Origin: Nitrobacter sp051912485
GTDB lineage: Bacteria; Pseudomonadota; Alphaproteobacteria; Rhizobiales; Xanthobacteraceae
Direction of reading: 5' to 3'
Assembly: GCF_051912485.1 (NCBI RefSeq)
Contig: NZ_CP196822.1
Span: 3,782,001 to 3,846,000 of the forward strand
DNA: 64,000 nucleotides
A model generated the notes under the pieces. It was not told the DNA's origin. It worked only from the letters and a program-made list of their open reading frames with translations, and did not search any database. Shown one piece after another: positions 55,546-64,000 of the stretch (positions within the stretch are counted from its first letter, which is position 1; every line of letters starts with the position of its first letter). The position numbers and the translations under genes were made by a program.

Positions 55546-57063
55546 ATGAACGAGCGTTTATCTGACGGGCGCAAACCAGGAGGGGACCCTGTGAACCTCG
55601 TTGTCGTTTCGAATCGCGTGGCACGCGCGCGGGCCAACGAGCCCTTGACGGGCGGCCTTGCGGCGGCGTTGTTGCCAGTTGTTGAAAAATCAGGTGCGAT
55701 TTGGGTAGGTTCCAGCGGTCGTGTGCGCGATGGGTTGCACAAGGACTCATTCGCAGAAGTTGAAGCCCTCGGCGCAGGAGCGCTGGCGTTACTCGATCTG
55801 CCTGCGGCGCATTATGGCGGATATTATGAAGGCTTCGCCAATTCGGCGCTGTGGCCGGCGCTGCACTCCAGATCCGATCTCATTAGCGCGTCGCGGGACG
55901 ACTATCAGTCGTACCGTGAGGTCAACGCCTTCATGGCGCGGGCCTTGATGCGTTTCCGCAAGCCGGACACCGCATTCTGGATTCAGGATTATCATTTTCT
56001 GTCATTGGGTGCCGAACTGCGCGATCTCGGCGTCCGCAATCCGATCGGTTTCTTCCTGCATACACCGTGGCCCGGGCGCGCGATCATCGGCGCTGTTCCG
56101 CATCATCGCGAATTGGTCGAGGCGATGCTTGCCTACGATCTGATCGGTTTTCAGACCGACGACGACTGCGAGAACTTTCTCGGGTACCTCCAGTCCGAGC
56201 TTGGCCTGAAGATCGATGACGGCGTCGTGACGTCGCGCTACGGCAAGTCGCGTTGCGCAGTGTTTCCGATCGGAATCGATGTAGAGAAATTCACGGTGCA
56301 GGCCGCCAAGGCCGTCACCCATCCCGACGTCTCGCGGTTGCGCCGCAGCCTGAACGGCGAGCAGCTGGCGATCGGTGTCGACCGTCTGGATTATTCGAAG
56401 GGACTGGTGAATCGGGTCAACGCATTCGACCGCATGTTGACTTCGCAGCCTGGGTTGAAGCGCACCGTGTCGCTGTTGCAGATCGCGAACCCCTCCCGCG
56501 GCACGATCGAAGCCTATGGCAACCTGCAGAGCGAACTCGCGAAACTCGTCAGCGACGTCAATGGCCGCCATGGCGAGGCCGACTGGATGCCGATCCGTTA
56601 TCTCAACCGGGGATTCAATCAGACGGTGCTGGCGGGGCTCTATCGAACCGCGCGGGTTGGTGTGGTGACGCCGCTGCATGACGGCATGAATCTCGTCGCC
56701 AAGGAATACGTCGCAGCGCAAAACCCGGCCGATCCGGGCGTGCTGGTATTGTCCAAGTTCGCAGGCGCGGCGAACGAGTTGCAGACAGCACTGCTGGTCA
56801 ACCCGCACGAAATTGATGGAATGGCGCGCGCCATCGCAACTGCATTTTCGATGCGGCTGACGGAACGCCGGATGCGCTGGGAAGCCATGATGCGGAAGCT
56901 GCGCGCCGGAACCATTCAGCAGTGGTTTACGGATTTCTCCGACGCGCTCCAGGATGCCCACGTTTCAAACAGGGAATCGACAAGCGAGCTGCCCGCTGTC
57001 GAGTCGCCGAAATCATGGCCGCTGCATGTGGTCGGCTCGCGCAGCGGCGCGCGTATTCACTAG
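55546..57063 (+). CDS. otsA: Trehalose-6-phosphate synthase
   Basis: A GT20 family enzyme of 505 residues: LVVVSNRVARARANEPLTGG at the N-terminus, the substrate-site segments WIQDYHFLSL and GFFLHTPWPG, and later RLDYSKGLVNRV and PLHDGMNLVAKEYVAAQ. It joins glucose from a nucleotide sugar to glucose-6-phosphate. The ATG at MNERLSDG (55546) is preferred. The stop TAG lies in a CTAG that begins a palindromic element. Confidence 0.95.
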   Translation: MNERLSDGRKPGGDPVNLVVVSNRVARARANEPLTGGLAAALLPVVEKSGAIWVGSSGRVRDGLHKDSFAEVEALGAGALALLDLPAAHYGGYYEGFANSALWPALHSRSDLISASRDDYQSYREVNAFMARALMRFRKPDTAFWIQDYHFLSLGAELRDLGVRNPIGFFLHTPWPGRAIIGAVPHHRELVEAMLAYDLIGFQTDDDCENFLGYLQSELGLKIDDGVVTSRYGKSRCAVFPIGIDVEKFTVQAAKAVTHPDVSRLRRSLNGEQLAIGVDRLDYSKGLVNRVNAFDRMLTSQPGLKRTVSLLQIANPSRGTIEAYGNLQSELAKLVSDVNGRHGEADWMPIRYLNRGFNQTVLAGLYRTARVGVVTPLHDGMNLVAKEYVAAQNPADPGVLVLSKFAGAANELQTALLVNPHEIDGMARAIATAFSMRLTERRMRWEAMMRKLRAGTIQQWFTDFSDALQDAHVSNRESTSELPAVESPKSWPLHVVGSRSGARIH

Positions 57064-57178
57064 ATCACGATGACTTTGGATCGAATCGATCCAAAGTCAT
57101 GGACGTGATCAATTCCAATATTTTGAGAAGCGGCATGCGGGCGGAAACCGCCACACATTTTTCCTCATCCCGCTCTAG
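57060..57178. repeat. CTAG-bounded palindromic element between convergent genes
   Basis: 119 bp with CTAG at both ends. The left part is a long palindrome, GATCACGATGACTTTGGATC...GATCCAAAGTCATGGACGTGATC (57063-57110). The two terminal CTAG tetramers contain the stop codons of otsA (+) and of the small secreted-protein gene (-). Confidence 0.7.
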
Positions 57179-57507
57179 TAGCAATAGGAAACGCCGTCGA
57201 GGATCGCGCAGCGCGTCTTGTTCGGCGCGTTGGGGTCGTCGAGAGGCACTACGCCGCCTTGCTTGCCGACGAACACACCTTGTCCGACGTGTACTGACGA
57301 CTTGTTTCCGATGATGACGCTCGGATGCGGCGACGGACTCGAGCGCGTCCCGTCGGGCCAGATGATTTCATCGCCTGAGAGAATGCCGCGGCGCCCGTCG
57401 TTGCAGCTCACCACCGGGCCATCGTGTTTACAGACCTGCGCCGTCGCCGGTGCGACCAGTGCCGCCGCCGCGAAGCTGGCTGCAGCGACCAGGGCGATGC
57501 GGGTCAT
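57175..57507 (-). CDS. Small secreted hypothetical protein
   Basis: 110 residues with a signal peptide (MTRIALVAAASFAAAALVAPATAQ). The mature part has four cysteines (two near the start, two at the end: KTRCAILDGVSYCY) that could pair in the periplasm. No family is recognised. A GGGAGTACC site precedes the ATG. Confidence 0.75.
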   Translation of the reverse strand: MTRIALVAAASFAAAALVAPATAQVCKHDGPVVSCNDGRRGILSGDEIIWPDGTRSSPSPHPSVIIGNKSSVHVGQGVFVGKQGGVVPLDDPNAPNKTRCAILDGVSYCY

Positions 57508-57718
57508 CTGGTACTCCCAGTACGCAAGAAGGCTGCCGGCTCAACGGGTGGCATCGGTTGGCTGATCCTATCAATCGATTCCTGACGGGAGCAAATCGTC
57601 GGAACGGACCATCATGGCCCGAAAATACATTATATCATTCATATATTTATGGAAAATACCGGTTCCGCGCCGCCGCTCTCTTGCAAAAACCGGCACGCCC
57701 CGTCATGAGAAGGCGCCC

Positions 57719-57808
57719 GGAGAGATGGCCGAGTGGCTTAAGGCGCACGCTTGGAAAGCGTGTGTGCGGGAAACCGTACCGTGGGTTCGAATCCCACTCT
57801 CTCCGCCA
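57719..57808 (+). tRNA. tRNA-Ser (anticodon GGA)
   Basis: A 90-nt type II tRNA: acceptor GGAGAGA / TCTCTCC, anticodon arm CACGC-TTGGAAA-GCGTG giving GGA, long variable arm, T-arm GTGGG-TTCGAAT-CCCAC, G discriminator and encoded CCA. It reads UCC/UCU. It marks the left edge of a mobile region. Confidence 0.95.
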
Positions 57809-57899
57809 GAATACATTGAAAATGCTGGATTTATTAAGTGTTTTCGCCTCACACCCGTCGTGCAACCCATCAATTTCCCGCTGGTCGAATGGTGAAAAC

Positions 57900-58808
57900 G
57901 TGCGGGTGAAAAAACTCCATGACCTAAAACAGTGGCTGACCGTGGCGGATGCAGCGCGCTATCTGAGCATCCTATTCGGTGAAGATGTCACCGACGCAGA
58001 TGTTTTCCGGCTCGGGTTGGACGGGCAGCTCAGGCTCTCGGTGTATTTTGTAAACGGCGCCCGCGGACGCTGTGGTCCCGTCGTCTCGGGCAGCGACGCG
58101 AAATCAACCATAGAATGGACCACGCCGAAACAAGATCCCGAAGGGACCCACGGTCTCGACGAAGACGCGGTTCGTGCCCTCACTGAGGCTAATTTGATCA
58201 GTGAGGCTGATCTCGCCGATGGGATCACTGTGGTTAATTTCGCTGCTTGGGTGCACGGACTGCTGCTGGGAGACGGCAAAGTACTTGAGTATGCGGAAAA
58301 AACGGTACTGCTCGACGGTGTCTGGGACTTGACGATGCTGGGTCACGAGCGGCTAGAGGTCGAGCAAATCTATCAGTCTTTGACGGGCGGCCCTGAGGTT
58401 GACATGTCCTTCCAGGATGGCCAGCTAGACCACCCAATCGTATCTCGGGAAGACGGCACGTACTGCCAAATTCACGAGCGCAATGCCTCTGCCCATTATC
58501 GGCCGGCTGCTTGCCTACCTGTCGATAGCGTTATTGTCGTTCGGACCTCGGCGCTTCGTGATCTTGAAGCCCGCCTCTCGGAGCCAGACCAGAGAGCGGA
58601 CAAGCCGATCGCACGCCGCGAACGGGCAACCTTGTTGGTGATGATCGCTGCCCTGGCCCAGTTGGCCAAGATCGACGTAAGCAAGCCCTCCGGCGCCGCC
58701 ACGGCAATAGAACACCAGTCCGCCCTGATGGGGGCTCGCGTCGCCGCCCGCACCATCGAAAATCATTTGAAGCACATCGCCGAGGCCATCGAGGGACGCA
58801 GCGCGTAG
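57900..58808 (+). CDS. Accessory protein of unknown function next to tRNA-Ser
   Basis: About 302 residues, GTG start (57900). The N-terminus LKQWLTVADAARYLSILFG looks like a helix-turn-helix or excisionase-like module. A mixed alpha/beta region follows, and the C-terminal helical segment RERATLLVMIAALAQLAKID ends in ARTIENHLKHIAEAIEG. Related-looking proteins occur in phages and islands; the function is unknown. The open frame extends back through the tRNA, but this is not coding. Confidence 0.6.
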   Translation: MRVKKLHDLKQWLTVADAARYLSILFGEDVTDADVFRLGLDGQLRLSVYFVNGARGRCGPVVSGSDAKSTIEWTTPKQDPEGTHGLDEDAVRALTEANLISEADLADGITVVNFAAWVHGLLLGDGKVLEYAEKTVLLDGVWDLTMLGHERLEVEQIYQSLTGGPEVDMSFQDGQLDHPIVSREDGTYCQIHERNASAHYRPAACLPVDSVIVVRTSALRDLEARLSEPDQRADKPIARRERATLLVMIAALAQLAKIDVSKPSGAATAIEHQSALMGARVAARTIENHLKHIAEAIEGRSA

Positions 58809-58929
58809 CGGACCGAGCTGTCTAGCGGCCCCTTGGCCGTTGGTCGAGGGACAAAGACGTTTTCGCGATAACCGCAATTGCGCACGTCGGCTCCGCAATT
58901 GCGCCATCCGCGTTGTGATCTCCTATCTG

Positions 58930-59793
58930 TCAATCGGCGCCGAAGTTTGACCCCGTATCGGCGTCCAAATTTGCCCCCTTTGATCGACGAGATTTAGCGG
59001 TAGCGCTCGGTCCGTCGGAGCTGGCCGGGATTGCGGAGACGGACCGAGCGCGGGTTGTTTGATCATCGTCGCGGCTTTTGAAGCGCCAGCTGTCGTTGCC
59101 GGTTTCGACGATGTCGCAGTGGTGGGTCAGACGATCGAGCAGCGCGGTGGTCATCTTGGCGTCGCCGAACACGCTGGGCCATTCGCCGAAGGCGAGATTG
59201 GTGGTGACGACGATGGAAGTGCGCTCGTAGAGCCGGCTGACGAGATGGAACAGAAGTTGTCCGCCGGATTGGGCAAATGGCAGGTAGCCGAGTTCGTCGA
59301 GGACGATGAAGTCCATTCGGGTCAGATGCTCGGCGATACGACCCTGCCGTCCGTTGCGGGTCTCGATCTCGAGACGATTGACGAGGTCGACGACGTTGTA
59401 GAAGCGCCCGCGGGCACCGGATCGAATGCAGCTTCGGGCGATGGCGATAGCCAGATGGGTCTTGCCGGTGCCTGTACCGCCGACCAGAACGGCATTGCGT
59501 TGCTGGGCGATGAAGCCACCGCCGGCGAGATCATTGACCAGCGTCTGGTTGATAGGGGTGCCCTCGAACTGGAAGCCATCGAGATCCTTGGCGAGCGGCA
59601 GCTTGGCGATAGTGAGCTGGTATTTGATCGAACGCGCCTGCTTCTCGTTGATCTCGGCATTGAGCAGGTCGCCGACAATGCGTTGCGGTTCGTGCTGGCG
59701 CTTGACGGCGGTCGCCATGATCTCGTCGAAGGCGGCCTTCATGCCATAGAGCTTGAGTTCGCTCATGAGGTCGAAGAGTTGAGTGCGTTCCAT
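58930..59793 (-). CDS. istB: IS21-family helper ATPase IstB
   Basis: 287 residues, AAA+ type with Walker A AVLVGGTGTGKTHLAIAIA near residue 95 and Walker B DFIVLDELGYLPFAQSGG. It assists IstA target selection and strand transfer. The final roughly 25 residues run into the terminal repeat of the element. The start overlaps the istA stop by 3 nt (ATGA overlap). Confidence 0.93.
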   Translation of the reverse strand: MERTQLFDLMSELKLYGMKAAFDEIMATAVKRQHEPQRIVGDLLNAEINEKQARSIKYQLTIAKLPLAKDLDGFQFEGTPINQTLVNDLAGGGFIAQQRNAVLVGGTGTGKTHLAIAIARSCIRSGARGRFYNVVDLVNRLEIETRNGRQGRIAEHLTRMDFIVLDELGYLPFAQSGGQLLFHLVSRLYERTSIVVTTNLAFGEWPSVFGDAKMTTALLDRLTHHCDIVETGNDSWRFKSRDDDQTTRARSVSAIPASSDGPSATAKSRRSKGANLDADTGSNFGAD

Positions 59794-61293
59794 CAGACCG
59801 GTCTCCTGAGGTTGTCGTAACGGGCACAGTCAGCGATCGGCGCATGGCGCAAGGTCAGCGCCGCCGGGGTGAGGATGTTGGCTGGTGGCGCCGGCTCACG
59901 CTGGCGGGCGAGGATGTTGAGAACGACATCGGCGGAATGGACACTGTGGGCGATCGCCTCGGCACAGGCGGCCTCGACTGCCGGCAGTCCGTCGGTCAGC
60001 ACCGCGTTGAGGATGTCGACCATCTGCCGATTGCCATCGTCGGCACCGGCGAGCTTGCGCCGCACACGCTCGATCGCGGCCGGCAGCACCCAGTCCTTGA
60101 ACGGGGCGCCGTTGCGCAACGCGCCGGGTTTGCGAGCCAGCACCGGCACATAATGCCAGGGATCGTAGGTCGTCTCGCCGCGGCCGAAGGAACGCGGATG
60201 CTCGGCGACGATGCGTCCGTCCTGGCGGATCACGATGCGGTCGGCATAAGCTTGCACTTCGACGGGCCGCCCGACGGCGTTGGCCGTAACCGAGTATTTG
60301 TTGTTGTCGAAGCGCACCAGGCAGGTCTTCGAGACGGATGCCGGCACGGCATGGAATCCATCGAACCGGCCGGCATAGGGAACGAGCTTCGGCCGCTCGG
60401 CTTCGAACACTTCCCAGATCGTCTGTTCGGTCAGTTCCGGATGACGGTGCACCTTGGCGTAGGCGATGCACTTATCCAGCAGCCAGGCGTTCAACTCGTC
60501 GAGGGTTTTGAACCGCAGCCGCGGCGTGAAGAAGCGCTCCCGGACCAGCCCAACCTGGTTCTCAACCTGGCCCTTCTCCCAGCCCGAGGCCGGCGTGCAG
60601 GCGACCGGATCGACCAGGTAATGGCTGCACATCTGCATGAAGCGGCGATTGTAGAGACGCCCTTTGCCGACGAAGATCGTCTCCACCGCGGTCTTCATAT
60701 TGTCGTAGATGCCGCGGCCGCAGGTGCCCTTGAACAGAGCGAAGGCCCGGTCGTGGGCGTCGAACCACCATCTCCTGCGTCTCGCGTGGATAGGCGCGAG
60801 CGAACAGCATCCGGCTGTGACAGAGCCGGACATGAGCGACCTTCACGATCACCGTCACGCCATGCAGCAGGACAACCTCATGGCTCCAGTCGAACTGGTA
60901 GGCTTCTCCCGGTGCAAAGCTCAGCGGGACATAGGCCGCCGCCGTCGATTGTCCGCGCTCCTGGCTCCACCGTCTGGCGTAACGTCGCACAGCATCGTAG
61001 CCGCCGTCATAGCCGCGCCCGCGAAGCTCTTCGAAGACCCGGATCAGCGTCAGCTGTTCGCGAGCGGACTTCGCCGCGTTCGACGCCAGCAATCCGTCGA
61101 GATCAGCGGCCCATCGCCCCAGCTTCGGCCGCGGCTGCACCGCACGTTCGTACTCGAATGAGGTCTCCCCAGACCGCAACACCTTGCGGACCGTGTTCCG
61201 CGACACCTTCAGGTCGCGTGCGATCTCCTTGATCGTCTTGCCCTTGATGAAGTGCTCGCGGCGTATCCGCGCAATCGTCTCCACGATCAGCAT
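59793..61293 (-). pseudogene. istA: IS21-family transposase IstA, frameshifted
   Basis: The N-terminal part (MLIVETIARIRREHF, helix-turn-helix EIARDLKVSRNTVRKVL, first catalytic Asp in YQFDWSHE) is in one frame. The C-terminal part (YDNMKTAVETIFVGKG, GWEKGQVENQVGLVRERFF with the catalytic Glu) is in another. The join is near 60763-60770, where one extra base in GTGGTTCG changes the frame. The rest is intact, so the inactivation is recent, or a sequencing error is possible. Confidence 0.85.
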
Positions 61294-61479
61294 CCCCAAC
61301 CACCTGCTTCGTTCCAAAGCAGGCAGCGCAACAGACCAACCTATCGGGGGTCAATTTTGGACGCCGATCCCCCGGCTCAGGGGGTCAATATTGCAGGCCG
61401 AATAACATCCAATTGAAGCATCTCGAGATCGAAGCATCACGCAGTCGCAACGAGCCTGGAAGCTGTCATCGGCTTCTCT

Positions 61480-62427
61480 CTACAATGCCGCTTGATTTAC
61501 GGCAGCGGCCTGCTGCTTAGCAGCTTGGTCCTGCCGACTGCGCATCCATGTCCACTTCGTGTATTCGCGTGCTATGCGAACGCGCGCTTCTTTCAGGGGC
61601 AGACCCTTGTAGTGAGCGAGGGCAGGGTTTTGCTCGAAGAACTTGTCCACGTGTTCTTGGGTCATATTGGCGTACGCTTTCAGCATCCAATCGTAGAGAT
61701 CGAAGGGATCGTTGTCGCGCAATCCGCGCGAGGCGTTGTTTTTGCCGAACACCGCATCTGTGTAGCGGCGAGCGGCCTGTGCTTCACCTTCTGTTAGTGG
61801 CATCTCCACCATCCAGTGACGACCGTTCGCCCCGACCGCGAGCATTGCCTTGTCATCGCCCCATGAACATATCTCTTCCACCGTCGCACGGACCATTTTG
61901 CCGTCCATGTCAGGCGTTTCGATCACGTCGCCGATCTTGACCGTACGTTGCGGTTTGCCATCGCTATCAAGAAGTTCAGGCGGCGAGCCGTCAAATGTGA
62001 TCGGCACGTTGCTCGCCGTCTTCCATGCTTCCATGAGCCAGAAAATGTCGCGGTGTCTATCGTAGCCCTCAAGCGCAGCTTCTATCTCCATCGGCCGCCC
62101 GAATGGGTAATCGTCGATCTTGATGGTTTGCAGGAAACCAAAGCTCGGGTTGCCCGTCACGTCCTCGTCGGCCAGAAAAGTGTGATTGGTGATGACGACA
62201 TAGGCGGGCGCAATCGGCTGCCCGTCTACCGTCATGCTATTCTCCGCAGCTCGGATTGCAGCTTCAACCCGTTCAGCGACGACGCGCCAATCGGCCTCAG
62301 TCATCATGGTGGGGATGCTTAGCTCAAGCCAATAGATCGGATTTGTGAGCTTCTTCTTCGATGCTTTGTAAATCTGGTCGCGCACATAACCTTCCAACTC
62401 GCGCTGAAACTGCACGGCGCGCGGACT
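61480..62427 (-). CDS. Unknown accessory protein, 5' end truncated
   Basis: About 310 residues from QFQRELEGYVRDQIYK to KQQAAAVNQAAL. A mixed alpha/beta protein; no family is recognised. Upstream of about 62427 the frame stays open only as the shadow of the opposite-strand recombinase, so the authentic start is missing. An internal GTG (62385) could serve as a start. The break coincides with the 5' end of the recombinase gene. Confidence 0.55.
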   Translation of the reverse strand, partial: SPRAVQFQRELEGYVRDQIYKASKKKLTNPIYWLELSIPTMMTEADWRVVAERVEAAIRAAENSMTVDGQPIAPAYVVITNHTFLADEDVTGNPSFGFLQTIKIDDYPFGRPMEIEAALEGYDRHRDIFWLMEAWKTASNVPITFDGSPPELLDSDGKPQRTVKIGDVIETPDMDGKMVRATVEEICSWGDDKAMLAVGANGRHWMVEMPLTEGEAQAARRYTDAVFGKNNASRGLRDNDPFDLYDWMLKAYANMTQEHVDKFFEQNPALAHYKGLPLKEARVRIAREYTKWTWMRSRQDQAAKQQAAAVNQAAL

Positions 62428-62437
62428 GGAGGGGGCG

Positions 62438-63784
62438 TTGACCTCGCTTCTGCTGGTCCAAAAAGAAGTGGCAAAGGGAGATGCCGGAGCGGCGGCGGTC
62501 ACCGCCAATGCCGACGCACTGACCCGGCATGCGCTGACCGAGGTGTTGAAGCTGTCCGGCCAGCCGCAGGAAGCGCTCGCTGCACTCGCCGCGGTCAAGG
62601 ATGTCGGGCCGCAAGCACCAGCCATCCCCACCACCGGGCCCGCCGCCACGCCGCCAGCTGCCGCCAAAGGCCTGCCGCTGTTCAGCGAGATTTCGCAAGA
62701 CTACATCGACATGCGCAAGGAGCGCGACCGCAACAGTGCCGATATTCCGATGCTGATCCTGCGGCGTCAGGTGTTCCTCGACCTGATCGGCGATCGGACA
62801 CCGGATCAATATTTTCCGAGCGACCTGCAGACCTTCGTCAACCGGATGCAATATTGGCCGGCCAACGTGACCAAGCGCTCGGATATGGAAGGCAAATCGA
62901 CCCAGGAGATACTGGAGGCGAACAAGAATTTTCGCCTGCAGCCGATGGCGCAGAATACTCTGCGGGGCGGCTACATCGCCAATATCCGAACCATGATGCG
63001 TCACCGCATCCAGGACCTGAAATACCAGGACCCGTTCGCCGGCGCGAAGATTTCGATGCCGAAGGCCTACAAGCCGCCGAAGCCGCGTGAAGGTGTCAGC
63101 CTCGAGGTGACGAACCGCGTCTTCCACGCCGGCGTCAACGCCTGTCGTCTGGACGAAGCTATACTTCCGTTGATGGGCAAGCTCACCGGCCGCCGGCTCG
63201 GACTCCTGGCCTATCTCCAGGGCGAGGACATCCGCGAAAAGCACGGCGTCTGGGTCGCGCAGACCAACGGCATTGTCGAGGTCAAGGACGAGACGACCGG
63301 GATCACCTCATGGCAACGCGTCCCGATCAAAACGACGGAGTCGATGACGTTCTACGTGTTGCATAATTACTTGGACGAGATCGGTCTGGTGAAGTGGATG
63401 CGCACGCAAAGCGGTTTCATATTCAGGGAACTGCACGAGCATCCCAATCCCTCCAAATATGCATCCAAGACGATGCAGAACGTGTTGAAGCGCAACGGCG
63501 CGCAAGGTGGCGAAGTGTTCCACAGTTTGCGCGGCGATGCGATCGACGACATGCGCGATGCGGATGTCGAGGGGCGGGCGCGGCGGCTGCAGTCCGGCCA
63601 TCAGCTTGGTGATGTGCACGACGGATATGGCTTTCGGGCGCTCACCGCCAAGCAATGCCAGTACTTGGCCAACCTGCCGCTGCAGGAGGGGATCGACTGG
63701 CATATTTTCCGCGGGCTCGATTTCGATGCGATGGCCAAAAGCCGCCGCACCGCCGGGCGGCGTCCGAAATCGAAGGGGGACTAG
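62438..63784 (+). CDS. Tyrosine recombinase/integrase, probably 5'-truncated
   Basis: 448 residues. The C-terminal catalytic domain includes the first Arg (KLTGRRLGLLAYLQGEDI), the His-x-x-Arg box VFHSLRGDAIDDMR, and the later His and nucleophile Tyr in HQLGDVHDGYGFRAL. The N-terminal arm- and core-binding part is shorter than usual and starts abruptly with a TTG. A start upstream was probably lost at the junction near 62430. It is the likely island integrase, possibly inactive. Confidence 0.8.
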   Translation: MTSLLLVQKEVAKGDAGAAAVTANADALTRHALTEVLKLSGQPQEALAALAAVKDVGPQAPAIPTTGPAATPPAAAKGLPLFSEISQDYIDMRKERDRNSADIPMLILRRQVFLDLIGDRTPDQYFPSDLQTFVNRMQYWPANVTKRSDMEGKSTQEILEANKNFRLQPMAQNTLRGGYIANIRTMMRHRIQDLKYQDPFAGAKISMPKAYKPPKPREGVSLEVTNRVFHAGVNACRLDEAILPLMGKLTGRRLGLLAYLQGEDIREKHGVWVAQTNGIVEVKDETTGITSWQRVPIKTTESMTFYVLHNYLDEIGLVKWMRTQSGFIFRELHEHPNPSKYASKTMQNVLKRNGAQGGEVFHSLRGDAIDDMRDADVEGRARRLQSGHQLGDVHDGYGFRALTAKQCQYLANLPLQEGIDWHIFRGLDFDAMAKSRRTAGRRPKSKGD

Positions 63785-63785
63785 C

Positions 63786-64000
63786 TTGTCAGCAATTCAG
63801 CTTCAAAGGCTTCCGCACGGTGAAATGGCGAGCCACAAACTGCGCCGGTTCGCCACCGTCGCCTGTATCGGCAAAGGCGGCGCCGGCAAATCGACCACCG
63901 CCACCAATCTGGCGGTGATCGCTCGCTTGGCCGGCCTGCGCAGTGCGATCATCGATACCGATCCACAAGCGTCCAGCTCCGTCTGGAAGAGCCTGCGTGG
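63786..64000 (+). CDS. ParA-type (P-loop) ATPase, partial at window end
   Basis: The visible 71 residues contain the deviant Walker A CIGKGGAGKSTTATNLAV and IIDTDPQASS, typical of ParA/MinD-like plasmid-partition ATPases. TTG 63786 has GGGGGA upstream and lies 1 nt after the recombinase stop, which suggests co-transcription. An ATG at 63825 is the alternative. The gene runs past the window. Confidence 0.75.
   Translation, partial: MSAIQLQRLPHGEMASHKLRRFATVACIGKGGAGKSTTATNLAVIARLAGLRSAIIDTDPQASSSVWKSLR

Larger units (their letters stand above)
58928..61407. mobile_element. IS21-family insertion sequence (2.48 kb)
   Basis: Ends TGTCAATCGG... and ...CCGAATAACA form imperfect terminal repeats; subterminal copies of ATCGGCGTCCAAA-TTG-CCCC occur at both ends. 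Two genes, istA (frameshifted) and istB, are on the minus strand. No convincing target duplication was seen (TCCTATC / TCCAATT). Confidence 0.85.
57719..64000. mobile_element. Genomic island downstream of tRNA-Ser (right end beyond window)
   Basis: After the tRNA the gene content switches to an unknown accessory gene, an IS21-type element, two 5'-truncated genes including a tyrosine recombinase, and a ParA-like ATPase. The tRNA 3' end is not repeated within the window, so the far boundary is not visible. The island is inferred from content. Confidence 0.55.

Noticed and set aside
57450..57899. 5' extension of the gene at 57900
   Set aside because: It would run through the tRNA-Ser gene; the open frame there is coincidental.
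1..64000. CRISPR arrays, rRNA operons
   Set aside because: No regularly spaced direct repeats and no 16S/23S/5S sequence recognised.

Overview
This 64 kb window is GC-rich chromosomal DNA from an alphaproteobacterium of the order Hyphomicrobiales, most likely the Bradyrhizobium / Rhodopseudomonas / Nitrobacter / Afipia group. The evidence is the block order tsaB-rimI-fur/mur-miaB-phoH-ybeY-tlyC, the dnaA-dnaN-recF-gyrB replication block, small family-specific hypothetical genes, and many palindromic intergenic repeats. The genus cannot be fixed from the sequence alone. LAYOUT: 1-14.5 kb is housekeeping. A minus-strand run (tsaB, rimI, fur/mur, miaB, phoH, ybeY, tlyC) covers tRNA and rRNA maturation and metal regulation. 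It is followed by a Tlde1-type L,D-transpeptidase-like protein, nfuA, a universal stress protein, trpS, murJ, an adenosine-kinase-like sugar kinase, a pirin and a DUF1330 protein. 14.5-30 kb holds the replication block (gyrB, recF, dnaN, dnaA, all minus strand), a probable origin region between dnaA and rpsT with one perfect DnaA box, a secreted five-module protein, a Wza-like export lipoprotein and an HD-GYP protein. 31.07-34.22 kb is a tRNA-Arg(CCG) gene followed by about 3 kb of accessory DNA that ends in an imperfect copy of the tRNA 3' half. This looks like a decayed integrated element. 34.4-51 kb is a signalling and envelope region: a membrane class III nucleotide cyclase, an orphan RND-type adaptor convergent with a caspase-fold protein, an unrecognised 573-residue protein, a flavin-type oxidase, an AsmA protein, a Crp/Fnr regulator, and a minus-strand operon of OmpA-like protein, caspase-fold/TPR protein, RND adaptor and RND pump. 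51.3-57.1 kb is a trehalose cluster: MFS transporter, otsB, a GH15 hydrolase and otsA. From 57.7 kb a tRNA-Ser(GGA) opens a mobile region holding an unknown gene, an IS21-type element with a frameshifted istA, a 5'-truncated unknown gene, a 5'-truncated tyrosine recombinase, and the start of a ParA-type ATPase that runs off the window. MAIN CANDIDATE FOR SOMETHING NEW: two paralogous caspase-fold proteins (37924-38796 and 48700-50214) have both lost the catalytic dyad. His is replaced by Phe or Tyr, and Cys by Ser, while the surrounding motifs stay conserved. Each is encoded next to a short RND-type adaptor. Both adaptors lack the alpha-helical hairpin that normally reaches an outer-membrane channel, and both carry the same pair of cysteines. 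One copy sits in an operon with an OmpA-like protein and an RND pump. I infer a duplicated envelope module built on pseudo-caspases; its function is unknown.
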